DNA from: Vibrio ziniensis
GTDB lineage: Bacteria; Pseudomonadota; Gammaproteobacteria; Enterobacterales; Vibrionaceae
Reading direction: 5' to 3'
Length of the DNA: 64,000 nt
Assembly: GCF_011064285.1 (NCBI RefSeq)
Contig: NZ_CP049331.1
Coordinates: 2,790,001 to 2,854,000 of the forward strand
A model generated the notes under the pieces. It saw nothing but the letters and a program-made list of their open reading frames with translations. It was not told the DNA's origin and did no database searches. Numbering within the stretch: position 1 is the first letter of the stretch; each line of letters begins with the position of its first letter. Below, piece by piece: positions 1 to 11,700 of the stretch. A program made the position numbers and the translations under genes.

Positions 1-98
1 CCTTGTTTCGTCAGCAGTGCAGTTTGCTGTTCAATATAAGTAAGATTGTCATTCACATCCGCGCTGGATGTCATTTGAATTAAACCAATTCGTTCCAT
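1..98 (-). CDS. Nitrilase/omega-amidase family carbon-nitrogen hydrolase, N-terminal fragment
   Basis: The left window edge cuts this gene after about 32 codons. The readable N-terminus begins MERIGLIQMTSSADVND, followed by a helix rich in Gln and Leu. This matches the first strand and helix of the carbon-nitrogen hydrolase fold, where an 'xxxxQMTS' start is typical. The Glu-Lys-Cys catalytic residues lie outside the window. It starts 31 bp after the yhdP stop on the same strand, which is where a nitrilase-like gene usually sits between yhdP and tldD in vibrios (from family and synteny knowledge). Substrate specificity cannot be judged. Confidence 0.7.
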   Translation of the reverse strand, partial: MERIGLIQMTSSADVNDNLTYIEQQTALLTKQ

Positions 99-129
99 GT
101 AACCAGTCCAAGCTAATTTGTTATCTGAC

Positions 130-3100
130 TTATTTTGCGAGATCTCTGAGTTTTTTCGGCAGTTTAAATTCACCACGACTACGAGAAAGCTCTTTTACCG
201 TCGGTGAATCCATCGGACCTTTTACTTCATAGTTTACTTCTGTGAACACTTCAACGACAGGCGCTATCACGGTAGTAATCGCTAACACATACAATGCGGT
301 TTGTGGTGTTACGGCAAAGGCCGTTAACACTGGGATACCAGAAGTCATATCTGGCACAAAGCTTACTTCCGCATCAACAGTGCGAGAGTTTAGGTCTGCC
401 AATCCCTTAAGCGTTAATTCACCGGCTACTGCGTCCATTTCAATATCATTGGTAACAAAAACGCCGTTTTCCACTTCGCCGCTGCCAGTAATAGAATTAA
501 ACGTCATTCCTTTATCAAATACATCACTGAAATCGAGCTGCATTTTCCTAATAATAGAATCAAGACTGAACAATCCGAGCAAGTTTGCTGCCCCACTCAC
601 GTCTGAAATAATACCCTTACCCAGTTTAGTTTTCACACTGCCTTTTAGTGAATTCACTTTCATTGACCAAGGCGCACCATCCCATTGCATATCACTCCAC
701 ATGTTAAACGAAGCCTGCTGAATCCCTGAACTGATGCCAAAACGCTCCATTAAATCACTGTTGTTTTCTCCTTGAACGTCAAGTTTTAAGGTCGTGTGAC
801 TGGTGGTATCGGTTAGTGTCCAATCGCCGCTCATGTGAACTCGGTTTGTACCACTGACTACATCAACATTTTTCCATTCCAGAGTGTTGTTTCTGCGTTG
901 AAAGTCGACATTCACTTTGCCGACTTTATAGCCTTGTAACCAAAAATCTTGGATAACCAGAGTAAGGTTTGGCATCAAGCGATGAAACTCTCGATCAAAA
1001 TCAGAAATCAACGGTTCTGATTGATTAGAGCTAGGAGATAATAAAGGTTTAGCATTTTCTTCATCTAACGACGGTATAAACACATGTAGACGATCGAAAG
1101 AGACCGATAAATCATAAGGCTCAATATAATTGGCTTGGCCTTTAGCTTCCTGGCTGTCTAGTTTCATAATCCAACCAAGCGCTTTCTGACGAGCATTAAA
1201 ATCAACATCATGCCATTCAATTCCAGCAAGCGTCAGTTCCTGCGTTTTCAAGTCAACACGTTGTGGCGTTGGAATTTCCAGCTTACTCATTTGAGCTTTT
1301 TGAGAACTCCCAGCCGAAACTGCAGGTTCATCCTGCATTAAGGCAATCCAGTCATCCAGATTAAAACGGTCGAGACGAACTTGTGCCTGGTGGCCAACCA
1401 CTGGACTGATTTTAAAACTGCCTTGCCCAAGAACTAAGTTCGTGGCTGTTAATACTGGCGTATGAGAGCGGATATCAATTTCAGCCTGATATTTGGCTCT
1501 CGGTAACTGCAAACGAGCAGTAATTGACTCCTGATTGCCGGAAGCTTGTAAATGAGCCTTACCTGGCGATGTGACTTTTTTAGCTAGCGGGTAAGGATAT
1601 TCACTTGCCAGCATTTTAAGGTCAGCCGAACTGTCTATTTGATACGTAAAACCGACATCGTTAAGTTGCAGAGCGACACTAGTCTGCCAAGTTGCATGAC
1701 CTTTTAACCGCTTGAGCCAACGTTCACCGACATATGGAACCAGAGGTTTGACATCCCAATCACCGATAACATCGATATTAACGGCATAGCCTTGTGGCGA
1801 ACTTTCACCACGAAAATCAAAAGATATTGGCTGTTTCAGTAGTTTAGATGACAACCCAGCTGCGGTAATGACATCATTGTCGAAATTGATTCGACCAGAG
1901 ACGGAATCCAACATCATTGGCGGCGCATCAATATCCACATGGTTGTTAGCCAAGTCTGCCCAGCCCCATGCCCGAGGCTCTTTGTCTCTGGTGAACGGGA
2001 TATTTAACTGGAATTCAGAATTAACTTCACCGCTGACCTGAATAGCATTAAGCGCGGCTCCTACAGAGCTAACGAGCGGTGTCGCTGTCATATACGCTCT
2101 TACAGCATTACCTTCAGCGACCGCGCTAGCTTCAATTTCAATATGACCGTCAGGCGCTAAACTTGGGATACGCCCTGTTATACGCTTGGCCGTTACATCC
2201 ATTAAGGTTGCAGCGTTAGAATCCAAATACATGGCTTCGTTTTCAAACAGCAAATCTAACTGCAGGTTATTGATCGTCGGCCAAGCGGTATCAAAGCTGA
2301 ACTTACCGTCTTTCAGTCCTACCCATGCTTGGAACACGCCATTGTGGTTGTGATAAGGAAATGATCCTAAATCACCATACCAAATAAGCTTGGCAGTATC
2401 GACCCGACCACCTTGAATCGCCGTAGATAAGTAGTCAGTCAGGTCTTCACCTAGCGATCGCGTCGGCAAATAGCGCCAAGTTTCACCAGCATTATAGGCA
2501 TCCGCTTCTAAGTAAAATGATAGAAAAGGACTTTTATCTCGCGGAAAGTCCAAACGAAATGCGCCCAATGCCTGCAAATCTGGGGTAGCGACGGTTACTT
2601 TGTCTGACCACAGAGACCAACCGTCACTGTCTGTCTGCCAAACCAAATTCACATCACCATGGCGGATATTCAATGGGGCCTGAAACACATCACCATACGG
2701 CAAAGTGTCATCAATTAACGTAGCATGGACTTTTGCAATCGCTGGAGAACCAGTAATACTCGCTTGCAACTGATGAACTTCCGGAAGTAGTTCCCATTGG
2801 GCAATTTTACCGTCGGTTAACTGAGCAGAGTAACGCAGCGAGTCTAAACCTTCGCCCATAGAGATGCGAATATCCTCTAGCAGTCCACCAGGCTTAAGTT
2901 CATCAATAAAATGCGTGGTTTTAGTGGAGTCAGGCATCAAGCCAACGATCGGCAAGAGTGTCTCGATATCCAACTGAGAAAGATTGAGTTTCCATCCTTC
3001 CGGCTGCCAATCTAGAGCTATATCCAATTCAGGCCAAGCCGTATCATTAGTACGCACTTGCAATGAATGGGCATTTACCTGCCATCCTTTGCCGGAAGGG

Positions 3101-4011
3101 ATAAGTTTTGCGAAACCGGATTCAAGCAGTAACTCATTAGATTTCCCCTCTTCACCCCAAATAAGTTCAGAAGGCTTAAGCTCTACATAACCATCAACAG
3201 GTTGGTTGTGATTGAGCGTCATCCAAGCATTAAAGCTAATTCGGCCCCGGTTAATACCGGTTTCTTCCTTTAAATAACGAGTTAACCACGGTGTTACTCG
3301 CAAATTTTCCGCACTTACGTAGAAATCACCGGAAATATTTCTTAATGAGCCATGATCTTCGAAGTCAGCACTCACTAACAAAGAGTTGATATTGGTATCG
3401 ACGAGACTCACTTCACCTTCAGCAAAGTGGTGAGAGCCTTTGTTTCGCCAACGCAGCTTAGCAATATCCAACTGGCGTAAATCACCAGCAATGGTTTGAT
3501 ACAGAATAGTAGAGTTGAGCAGCGAGAAGTTGTCTAACTGACGCAAAAAAAGATCATCAAGACGTTGGACGACCTGCCCCTCACTTTGATTCTGTTGATC
3601 GGATGAACCAGAGCTATCCAGTCGTCTCCAATCAATTGAACTGATATCGAGTTTCATACCATGAATGCTCATGTCAGCAATCACGGGTTTACGATTTAAC
3701 ATCGACTGTAGCAGGTCAAACTCAATATCAATTTGTTGGGTAGACATGTGAATTTTGCTGCTGGCAGGAAGCTCAAGCCGCACAGCCTTAAGAGCAAGAG
3801 ATGGGTGCGTGTTTTTCCAGAAACCACGCACATCGGTAATTTTAACTTGGATGTTGGTTTGCTCTGTCACCCAGCGCTGTATCTCACCTTGATAGCGATT
3901 CATTTCTGGCAGCATTACACGCAACGCAGTTACTGCAATAGCCAATAAAATAAGTAGACTAACGATTAGCCATAAAATGAATCGCCCAAGGCGGGTAAAA
4001 GTTGAGATCAC
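130..4011 (-). CDS. yhdP: YhdP family AsmA-like envelope lipid-transport protein
   Basis: This is a 1293-residue protein of the YhdP/AsmA-like family. One N-terminal membrane anchor (about residues 10-30, very Leu/Ile/Val-rich) is followed by a long periplasmic beta-rich body (DUF3971 type) and an AsmA-like C-terminal region. Known family role: YhdP acts with TamB and YdbH in moving phospholipids from the inner to the outer membrane in Gram-negative bacteria. Length agrees with E. coli YhdP (about 1266 aa). It is the last complete gene of the mreBCD-maf-rng-yhdP run, 11 bp downstream of rng, so it is probably cotranscribed with them. The reading frame is intact. The family call rests on length, architecture and neighbours rather than on a catalytic motif. 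Confidence 0.92.
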   Translation of the reverse strand: MISTFTRLGRFILWLIVSLLILLAIAVTALRVMLPEMNRYQGEIQRWVTEQTNIQVKITDVRGFWKNTHPSLALKAVRLELPASSKIHMSTQQIDIEFDLLQSMLNRKPVIADMSIHGMKLDISSIDWRRLDSSGSSDQQNQSEGQVVQRLDDLFLRQLDNFSLLNSTILYQTIAGDLRQLDIAKLRWRNKGSHHFAEGEVSLVDTNINSLLVSADFEDHGSLRNISGDFYVSAENLRVTPWLTRYLKEETGINRGRISFNAWMTLNHNQPVDGYVELKPSELIWGEEGKSNELLLESGFAKLIPSGKGWQVNAHSLQVRTNDTAWPELDIALDWQPEGWKLNLSQLDIETLLPIVGLMPDSTKTTHFIDELKPGGLLEDIRISMGEGLDSLRYSAQLTDGKIAQWELLPEVHQLQASITGSPAIAKVHATLIDDTLPYGDVFQAPLNIRHGDVNLVWQTDSDGWSLWSDKVTVATPDLQALGAFRLDFPRDKSPFLSFYLEADAYNAGETWRYLPTRSLGEDLTDYLSTAIQGGRVDTAKLIWYGDLGSFPYHNHNGVFQAWVGLKDGKFSFDTAWPTINNLQLDLLFENEAMYLDSNAATLMDVTAKRITGRIPSLAPDGHIEIEASAVAEGNAVRAYMTATPLVSSVGAALNAIQVSGEVNSEFQLNIPFTRDKEPRAWGWADLANNHVDIDAPPMMLDSVSGRINFDNDVITAAGLSSKLLKQPISFDFRGESSPQGYAVNIDVIGDWDVKPLVPYVGERWLKRLKGHATWQTSVALQLNDVGFTYQIDSSADLKMLASEYPYPLAKKVTSPGKAHLQASGNQESITARLQLPRAKYQAEIDIRSHTPVLTATNLVLGQGSFKISPVVGHQAQVRLDRFNLDDWIALMQDEPAVSAGSSQKAQMSKLEIPTPQRVDLKTQELTLAGIEWHDVDFNARQKALGWIMKLDSQEAKGQANYIEPYDLSVSFDRLHVFIPSLDEENAKPLLSPSSNQSEPLISDFDREFHRLMPNLTLVIQDFWLQGYKVGKVNVDFQRRNNTLEWKNVDVVSGTNRVHMSGDWTLTDTTSHTTLKLDVQGENNSDLMERFGISSGIQQASFNMWSDMQWDGAPWSMKVNSLKGSVKTKLGKGIISDVSGAANLLGLFSLDSIIRKMQLDFSDVFDKGMTFNSITGSGEVENGVFVTNDIEMDAVAGELTLKGLADLNSRTVDAEVSFVPDMTSGIPVLTAFAVTPQTALYVLAITTVIAPVVEVFTEVNYEVKGPMDSPTVKELSRSRGEFKLPKKLRDLAK

Positions 4012-4022
4012 TCAATATCCTT

Positions 4023-5492
4023 TTACATCATCACAACATCAAATTGTTCTTGAATGTAGAGAGGTTCAGCCTGAATGCGAACTTCCTTACCAATGAACAG
4101 TTCTAGCTCTGCAAGTGCATGAGACTCTTCCCCATGCAAGGTGTCTGCTACTGCTGGAGAAGCATAGACCACAAACTTGTCGGAATCGTAAGCACGGTTA
4201 ACTCGTGTAATTTCACGCAGAATTTCAAAGCACACCGTTTCAACCGTCTTCACAGCTCCGCGACCTTCACAGGTTGGACAAGTCGAACACAAAACATGTT
4301 CAATACTTTCTCTGGTACGTTTGCGGGTCATCTCAACCAAGCCTAACTGAGTAAAACCGTTGATGTTGGTTTTCACTCTGTCTTTGCTTAGGGCGGCATC
4401 CAGCGAAGCAAGTACTCGCTTGCGGTGGTCATCGGAAGCCATATCGATAAAATCGATAATGATAATTCCGCCTAAGTTACGCAGGCGAAGCTGACGTGCA
4501 ATCGCTTGTGTTGCCTCGATGTTGGTGTTGAAAATGGTCTCTTCGAGATTACGACGACCAACAAAAGCGCCAGTGTTGATATCAACCGTGGTCATTGCTT
4601 CGGTTTGGTCAATAATCAAATAACCACCAGATTTGAGTTCGACCTTACGTTCCAGAGAACGCTGAATTTCGTTCTCGGTATCGTACATATCGAAAATAGG
4701 CTTATCGCCTTCGTAAAGCTCAAGTTTGTCGGTTAACTCAGGAACAAACTCGGAAGTGAACTCTTTTAAGTTTTCAAATTCCAAGCGTGAGTCAACCAGA
4801 ATACTGGTCAGTTCTGTACCAACAAAATCACGAATAATGCGCTGAGATAATCCTGGTTCACCATATAGCGTTGAGCGATTTTTATACTTCGCTCGTCGCT
4901 CCATGACTTTCGTCCATAAACGCTTTAGAAAAGCCGCATCTTGCGCCAGTTCTTTTTCATCAGCACCTTCCGCAGCCGTGCGAATAATAAAGCCACCATT
5001 CTCATCACAATACTGAGCAACAACAGATTTTAAACGATTACGTTCCGTTTCACTCTCAATACGCTGAGAAACACCCACATGAGCAGACCCCGGCATGTAA
5101 ACCAGATAACGAGAAGGCAAAGTGATATCCGTGGTTAAACGAGCGCCTTTTGTTCCCAATGGATCTTTAACCACTTGCACAACAATATCCTGACCTTGGC
5201 GAACCAATTCAGAAATGTCACGAACTTGGAATTGTTGTTTTTCGTTTTCCGCCACACACTCAGTGTGAGGAACAATATCTGAAGCGTGTAAGAAAGCCGC
5301 TTTGTCTAAGCCAATATCCACAAAAGCTGCTTGCATACCGGGTAAAACTCGACTCACTTTACCCTTGTAAATGTTTCCGACAATGCCCCGTTTTGCTTCA
5401 CGTTCGATATGGATCTCTTGAAGGACACCACCTTCAATCATTGCCACACGTGTTTCACTCGGGGTGACATTCAAGATCAACTCTGCACTCAT
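4023..5492 (-). CDS. rng: Ribonuclease G
   Basis: RNase G is an endoribonuclease that matures the 5' end of 16S rRNA and degrades some mRNAs. The 489-residue length is typical. The S1 RNA-binding domain is visible near residues 37-130 (GNIYKGKVSRVLPGMQAAF). The catalytic DNase-I-like domain shows the metal-binding Asp motifs TVDIN (near residue 303) and IIIDFIDM (near residue 346). The zinc-link cysteines appear as CSTCPTCEGRG near residue 402. It lacks the long C-terminal scaffold of RNase E, which separates the two paralogs. It lies 16 bp after maf and 11 bp before yhdP in one transcription run. Confidence 0.97.
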   Translation of the reverse strand: MSAELILNVTPSETRVAMIEGGVLQEIHIEREAKRGIVGNIYKGKVSRVLPGMQAAFVDIGLDKAAFLHASDIVPHTECVAENEKQQFQVRDISELVRQGQDIVVQVVKDPLGTKGARLTTDITLPSRYLVYMPGSAHVGVSQRIESETERNRLKSVVAQYCDENGGFIIRTAAEGADEKELAQDAAFLKRLWTKVMERRAKYKNRSTLYGEPGLSQRIIRDFVGTELTSILVDSRLEFENLKEFTSEFVPELTDKLELYEGDKPIFDMYDTENEIQRSLERKVELKSGGYLIIDQTEAMTTVDINTGAFVGRRNLEETIFNTNIEATQAIARQLRLRNLGGIIIIDFIDMASDDHRKRVLASLDAALSKDRVKTNINGFTQLGLVEMTRKRTRESIEHVLCSTCPTCEGRGAVKTVETVCFEILREITRVNRAYDSDKFVVYASPAVADTLHGEESHALAELELFIGKEVRIQAEPLYIQEQFDVVMM

Positions 5493-5508
5493 GAGCGCAC
5501 CTCAATGT

Positions 5509-6111
5509 TTAAAATAATAAGAATTCGTGCAAGAGCTGGTCAGTTTCATAGAGTGGTAATCCCACCACAGCGTGGTAGCTACCTTCAATCCTTGTGACAA
5601 ATCGCCCACCCAATCCCTGAATGCCATAACTGCCAGCTTTATCGCAAGGTTCACCACTTTGCCAATATTGTTCTATTTCTTGCTCTGACAAGGGTTTGAA
5701 CCATACGTCTGTGGTTACAACCACAGTACGATGTTTATCTTTTGCTGCGACCGTCACGGCCGTCATCACCTGATGCTGAGTTCCTGAGAGAAACTCTAAC
5801 ATCTGTTTGGCATGAGAAAAGTCTTGTGGCTTTTCTAATACACGATCATTTTGAACCACTATCGTATCAGAGCCTAGAACCACAAAATTCTGTTCTGGCA
5901 CATCGGAAGTCGTCACGTTTTGTTTTGCCAATTGCAAACCAGCTAGGGCTTTATCACGCGATAAACGTTCTACATATTGAACAGGAGACTCACCGTCCAA
6001 GCGCATCTCTTCAACATTTGGCACTAACACATCAAAGTGATATCCCAATTGAGCGAGAAGCTCTCGGCGCCTAGGTGAACCTGACGCCAGAATTAATTGT
6101 TGTTTGCTCAT
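5509..6111 (-). CDS. maf: Maf-like nucleoside triphosphate pyrophosphatase (YhdE type)
   Basis: Maf proteins hydrolyse non-canonical or excess nucleoside triphosphates; the YhdE subgroup prefers dTTP and UTP. The 200-residue protein has the signature [10 protein letters not shown] at residues 9-18, the catalytic GSDTIVV strand near residue 78 and the downstream [10 protein letters not shown] motif. It starts 1 bp after the mreD stop and is followed by rng, the arrangement common to gamma-proteobacteria. The start ATG is well placed. Assignment to YhdE rather than the YceF subgroup is inferred from the genomic context. Confidence 0.93.
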   Translation of the reverse strand: MSKQQLILASGSPRRRELLAQLGYHFDVLVPNVEEMRLDGESPVQYVERLSRDKALAGLQLAKQNVTTSDVPEQNFVVLGSDTIVVQNDRVLEKPQDFSHAKQMLEFLSGTQHQVMTAVTVAAKDKHRTVVVTTDVWFKPLSEQEIEQYWQSGEPCDKAGSYGIQGLGGRFVTRIEGSYHAVVGLPLYETDQLLHEFLLF

Positions 6112-6112
6112 T

Positions 6113-6601
6113 CTATTTTATATGCCAATGGCGTCGAACGCGGCGTAACAATAAAAACATCCATGGCCACAGTATACAGCTAATTACCCCACTCCAGAGA
6201 GATAAAGGGTTAAATGTGACGTCTTGAATGAGATATTCTCCAAAGAAAATAAGTACTTCAAGGGCCATCGCCAACAATCCGACCATAAAAGCTTGTTGCC
6301 AAAGTGCCATATTACGCATAACAAGAAAGTTCATGGCGACAAGATAAATCACTATCGACATCATCATGCCTCGGATACCGAGAGTAGAACCAAGCAATAG
6401 ATCCCAAATCAGACCTAATATCAAAGCCGAACCTACGTTCACACGATGAGGCAACGCCAGAACCCAGTAACAGGTCACTAGCAAAATCCAGGAAGGTCTT
6501 AATAGGTCGAGAGAACCCGGCCATGGGATAGTTTGAAAAATTAAGGCAAAGAAAAAAGAGCCCCAAATAACAAATCGGCCTTTCCAATCACTACTGGCCA
6601 T
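6113..6601 (-). CDS. mreD: Rod shape-determining protein MreD
   Basis: MreD is a small polytopic inner-membrane protein of the elongasome that works with MreC and MreB in lateral cell-wall synthesis. The 162 residues, equal to E. coli MreD, contain about five hydrophobic segments and a C-terminal [10 protein letters not shown] tail. I chose ATG at 6601: an AAGAGGG ribosome site lies 8-9 nt upstream inside the end of mreC, and the start overlaps the mreC stop by 11 nt (ATGGCCAGTAG), suggesting translational coupling. An upstream in-frame TTG at 6619 would add six residues but has no better ribosome site. Confidence 0.93.
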   Translation of the reverse strand: MASSDWKGRFVIWGSFFFALIFQTIPWPGSLDLLRPSWILLVTCYWVLALPHRVNVGSALILGLIWDLLLGSTLGIRGMMMSIVIYLVAMNFLVMRNMALWQQAFMVGLLAMALEVLIFFGEYLIQDVTFNPLSLWSGVISCILWPWMFLLLRRVRRHWHIK

Positions 6602-7478
6602 CTGCAGTGCCCTCTTCAATATCTTCTGGGTTAGCTAACAACACTTTTTGTTGGCGGTCTTCATTTGGCCAAATTAATAACAGATAACGTAAGCGATCAA
6701 AGTCTACGACAGGTTTTGCTTTAATTGATGCAAACTCTCGGCGAGTATCTTTATCGACATCAGTAATATAAGCCACCGGATACCCTTCAGGATAAACACC
6801 GCCAAGACCAGAAGTAACCAGCATGTCACCAATATTAATATCAGTACTGGTCGGAATGTGTTCCAACTGAATTTCGTCGCTTTGCCCGTTACCAGAAGCA
6901 ATCACGCGAATATCGTTACGAATGTTCTGCACAGGAATGGCGTTGTTCGGGTCAATGAGCAGTAATACGCGGCTATTGTGCGCGGCAACAAATGTCACCT
7001 GCCCAACAATACCTTTTTCATTGATAACTGGCTGACCTTCGTAAACCCCATCGGTTCGGCCTTTATCAATAACCACTTGATGTCGGTAAGGTGATGTATC
7101 AACCGCCATGACTTCTGTAACAACTTTCTTTTCATCACGGACAAATTCAGACCCTAATAACTTGCGTAGACGTTGGTTTTCTTCACGGTATTGGTCAAGC
7201 AGAGTTAAGTCGCTTTTTAGTGTCATCACTTCGCGCTTATAGCCTTGATTTGCAGTCATCAGTTGTTCGCGAGTGCTGAACAACGAGTAAAAATCATTGA
7301 ACATGGTACGCGGCAAATCAGCGGCATATTGAATCGGCGCTACTAAACTATTGAGCAAATAACGTACACTGACGAAAGCTCCTAAACGACTATCAGCCAG
7401 CATAAGGCTGGCTGATAACATAACTGCAAAGAACAGTCGTTGTGGGAGAGATGGTCCTCGACCAAATATTGGCTTCAT
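6591..7478 (-). CDS. mreC: Rod shape-determining protein MreC
   Basis: MreC is a bitopic inner-membrane protein whose periplasmic part activates the PBP2-RodA wall-synthesis complex. The 295-residue protein has a short basic cytoplasmic N-terminus, a membrane segment near residues 14-32, a coiled-coil stretch around residues 70-105 (Leu- and Glu-rich) and a beta-rich domain with the conserved GLGGVYPEGYPVAYI motif near residue 224. It sits between mreB and mreD. A perfect hairpin separates it from mreB (see 7505-7525), which may set its level relative to mreB. Confidence 0.96.
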   Translation of the reverse strand: MKPIFGRGPSLPQRLFFAVMLSASLMLADSRLGAFVSVRYLLNSLVAPIQYAADLPRTMFNDFYSLFSTREQLMTANQGYKREVMTLKSDLTLLDQYREENQRLRKLLGSEFVRDEKKVVTEVMAVDTSPYRHQVVIDKGRTDGVYEGQPVINEKGIVGQVTFVAAHNSRVLLLIDPNNAIPVQNIRNDIRVIASGNGQSDEIQLEHIPTSTDINIGDMLVTSGLGGVYPEGYPVAYITDVDKDTRREFASIKAKPVVDFDRLRYLLLIWPNEDRQQKVLLANPEDIEEGTADGQ

Positions 7479-7504
7479 CTTATAACAATCCTAGATTTGT
7501 ATAA

Positions 7505-7525
7505 GGCACCTTATAATAAGGTGCC
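7505..7525 (-). promoter_or_regulatory. Intercistronic hairpin between mreB and mreC
   Basis: The sequence holds a perfect 9-bp inverted repeat, GGCACCTTA, with a 3-nt loop, in the 57-bp gap between mreB and mreC. On the transcribed minus strand it is not followed by a clear run of T. It is therefore more likely a transcript-stabilising or partial-attenuation hairpin than a full terminator. MreB is needed in larger amounts than MreC, which would fit such a role (inference). Confidence 0.6.
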
Positions 7526-7535
7526 AGATAAGCCA

Positions 7536-8729
<1,194 letters not shown>

Positions 8730-11700
8730 TTATTGCCCTATTAAACCTGACTCACCACGGAAAATAATCCGATCATTACCTCGATAGACACCAAAAGTCA
8801 CAACGGCAGAAGGGTCTTCATCACCTAGGCCTCGCCAGTTATATTGTAGCCAAGGTTGATCAATATATTGCTCTCCACAAAGAATACCACTTCCCGATTG
8901 CTTCGATTCTTGATACTGAGGTGAATCAGTCCCCATTCTTAACCAATAACGAATTTGTTCTCGACGAGAATTGTTATTGTCAGCATTATGCGGTTTAGCA
9001 AACAGCTCCGTACTAATACCTGAAGCAACGTTTGTATCTATAGGCACTAGAGAAGCATTTGAACTATCAGAACCACCCGTATAATTCACATCAACCCAAA
9101 CACTTTGCGTACATACGTAATCATTATCTGAATGATAACGACTCCCTGAATCGTCCGTATTGGTCACAAAGCGCAAGCCATCCCAGTATTGAACTTTAAG
9201 TGGAACATTGATTTTTTCCTGAGTAGACGTACCACCTACATCACTCATCACCATACGCCCGTAGCGAGCCTGAGGTTGCTCAATAAAAGATAAATGACAA
9301 TGTTGTGAGTAGTCACTTTCTGTATCCGCCTTATTTAAGCAATCGCTATTATCTTGGTTACGGCTGTCAATCGGATCGGGATTTTCAGAGACATTTGCAG
9401 AGACAATAAAACCAAATCCCGTATATTTAGATAAGGAATCATCACTAACGTTAAATGGACCATCAACCGTAGTCTCTCGGTTTCCATGGGAATTGACTGT
9501 ATTGTTATTGTTGCGAAGGAACTTAGCCTCATCATCTTCCAAATACCAACGGCTCCCTTGAGTTCCGCTTTCTCCTGCTGAATTATCTTGCCACTCGCCA
9601 TCAGTGACATTTACCTCTAAACGTTCAACAAACGTCTCATCGTCTAATAAAGAGATTCCAGCCTGTAGGCTATCTTTGAAATGACTGTAGTTTTTAATCA
9701 CACTGTCGTTCAAAGAGTAAGGTACAACCTCAAATTTCGCTAAACCAAATGCCTGGGATAGATAGGCGATATTGTCCTGCGTGTAAGGTTCCATCGCAGT
9801 CACTTCAGCATCATCTTTATTTACCCACCAATCCGATTCGGTAATAACAAAATAAGCAGGATAGAAGCGCCCAATATTGCGGTAGCCCTGCTGAGTACAT
9901 TCATACCAAGTTTCTAGATTTAATAGTGTAGAACTACAGTTCACCGCAGAATGATTTGCTGTCGCAGCCATTACTTTTAGACTACCGACATCCTCCCAAG
10001 ATAAAGCTGTAAACGAATACTCTTTATCTGTATTCACTCGCGGTTGCTCTACTTGAAACACCACATCATCAGATTGAACAGGAGTTGCAACGCTACTTGA
10101 GAGCACAATGTTGTTGCTAGCTAAGCTGCTATCTGAAAAGAAGTTAGACGTTATGCTCTCAGAGCAAAATGAACCTGACTCAATTTCCCCAGATATAGAT
10201 CCATCCCCGATATAACGAATAGGCACAACTTTCGCTGCGAAAGTTTCCCCAGCAGCTATAAAGCCATTACCACCATTTGAATCACCCGTTGCGGTATCTA
10301 AAGATGGGCTTCCCGAAGAACAAATCGCAAACGTCCAAGGGCGGGAGTAAACAGTAAATTTACCTTTTAACGCTTGAGTCCCTGTTGTTTCATCAACCTC
10401 AAACGGGCAGTTCTCTAACTCACTACAATCAAAGCTACTGTCTTCCAAGGTAATTTCCATTTGCCCTGAATCTTCTAAGATAAGGTCATCTGTCGATTGT
10501 CCATCGGAAAAGACCGGGCTGTAACTCAGATTTCCAACGGCGCCTGATGCAGGAGCAACCCATGAGGATGAAATTGTTGGAGAACCACTGTAACCGACAT
10601 CGACCACACTACCTTCGTTATTACATGCAAGCGTCTTTGCAGTTACAGACAAAGACTTATTGGCAATTACATACTGATCATCAACCGCAAATTTATAAGG
10701 GACGAACTGATAGCTGCCGCTAACCGAATCGACATCGGAATAACCATTTAAACTCGCACTAACGGAAATGGTCTGACTTTGACCACCACTGGATACTGAG
10801 AGATTCACTACACCATTGTTGATATCAACGCTTTGAGATACCCCATCAATTGTTACAGTAGCGCTACCATTAAAATCCGTGGCGATGGAGCCATTAGACA
10901 TGACGGAAAGAGTTGGCGTAAGTTCTTCACAAATAAGAGCTACATCGGTTGTTGGAGAAAGAACGAGAGTGTACTCTTCTTCAGTCTCCTCCCAACAGTC
11001 AGAGTCTTGCATATCACCGATGACATTAACGCCTCCCCACATATTCAAGAAATGAGCAGTAATAGACCCTTCAATCGTTATCGCTGAATCGAAATTCATC
11101 GATTTGGCAAGTAAATGAGCTTGTAACACACTATCGGTTTTAATGTACAGGCTGGCCGCAGGACCATAAATTGTCGGCTTGATATAATCGCCACTACTTG
11201 CACTTACTGTAGAGAAGACAACAGATGAAGCGTTAAAACTACTAGTTACCCCAATAAAAACATCGCTTTCTAAATAGATATCTGTACTAGTACCCCAACC
11301 ACCAATAGAGGCTGTTGAGAATAGATATCCTGAGCTTTCATTAAAATAGGCACGACTGTTTCCGGATATATTCAAATTCTCAATTTTGATGCCTGATACA
11401 AACCGAACAATAACCTTTTTATCATCTCTTAATCCCTGAACAGTAAGTGATTTTAAGTTTTGGAGAATCACCACCTCAACAGTATTCCCCATATCTTGGT
11501 AGGAACATAAACCACTGCTTGAACAGCTAGCAACATAGTCAGGTTGATAAGTGTCAACTTTAATCTCTAAAGTTTGGGTTGAATCAAATGTGACATTTAA
11601 AGGTTCGGGGGGCTCTGCTTTTCGCGATTCATATAAACCATCATCATTAAGAGATGCTGGGGCACAACCAAGTCCCTCACAAGACGCGCCGTAAGTATTG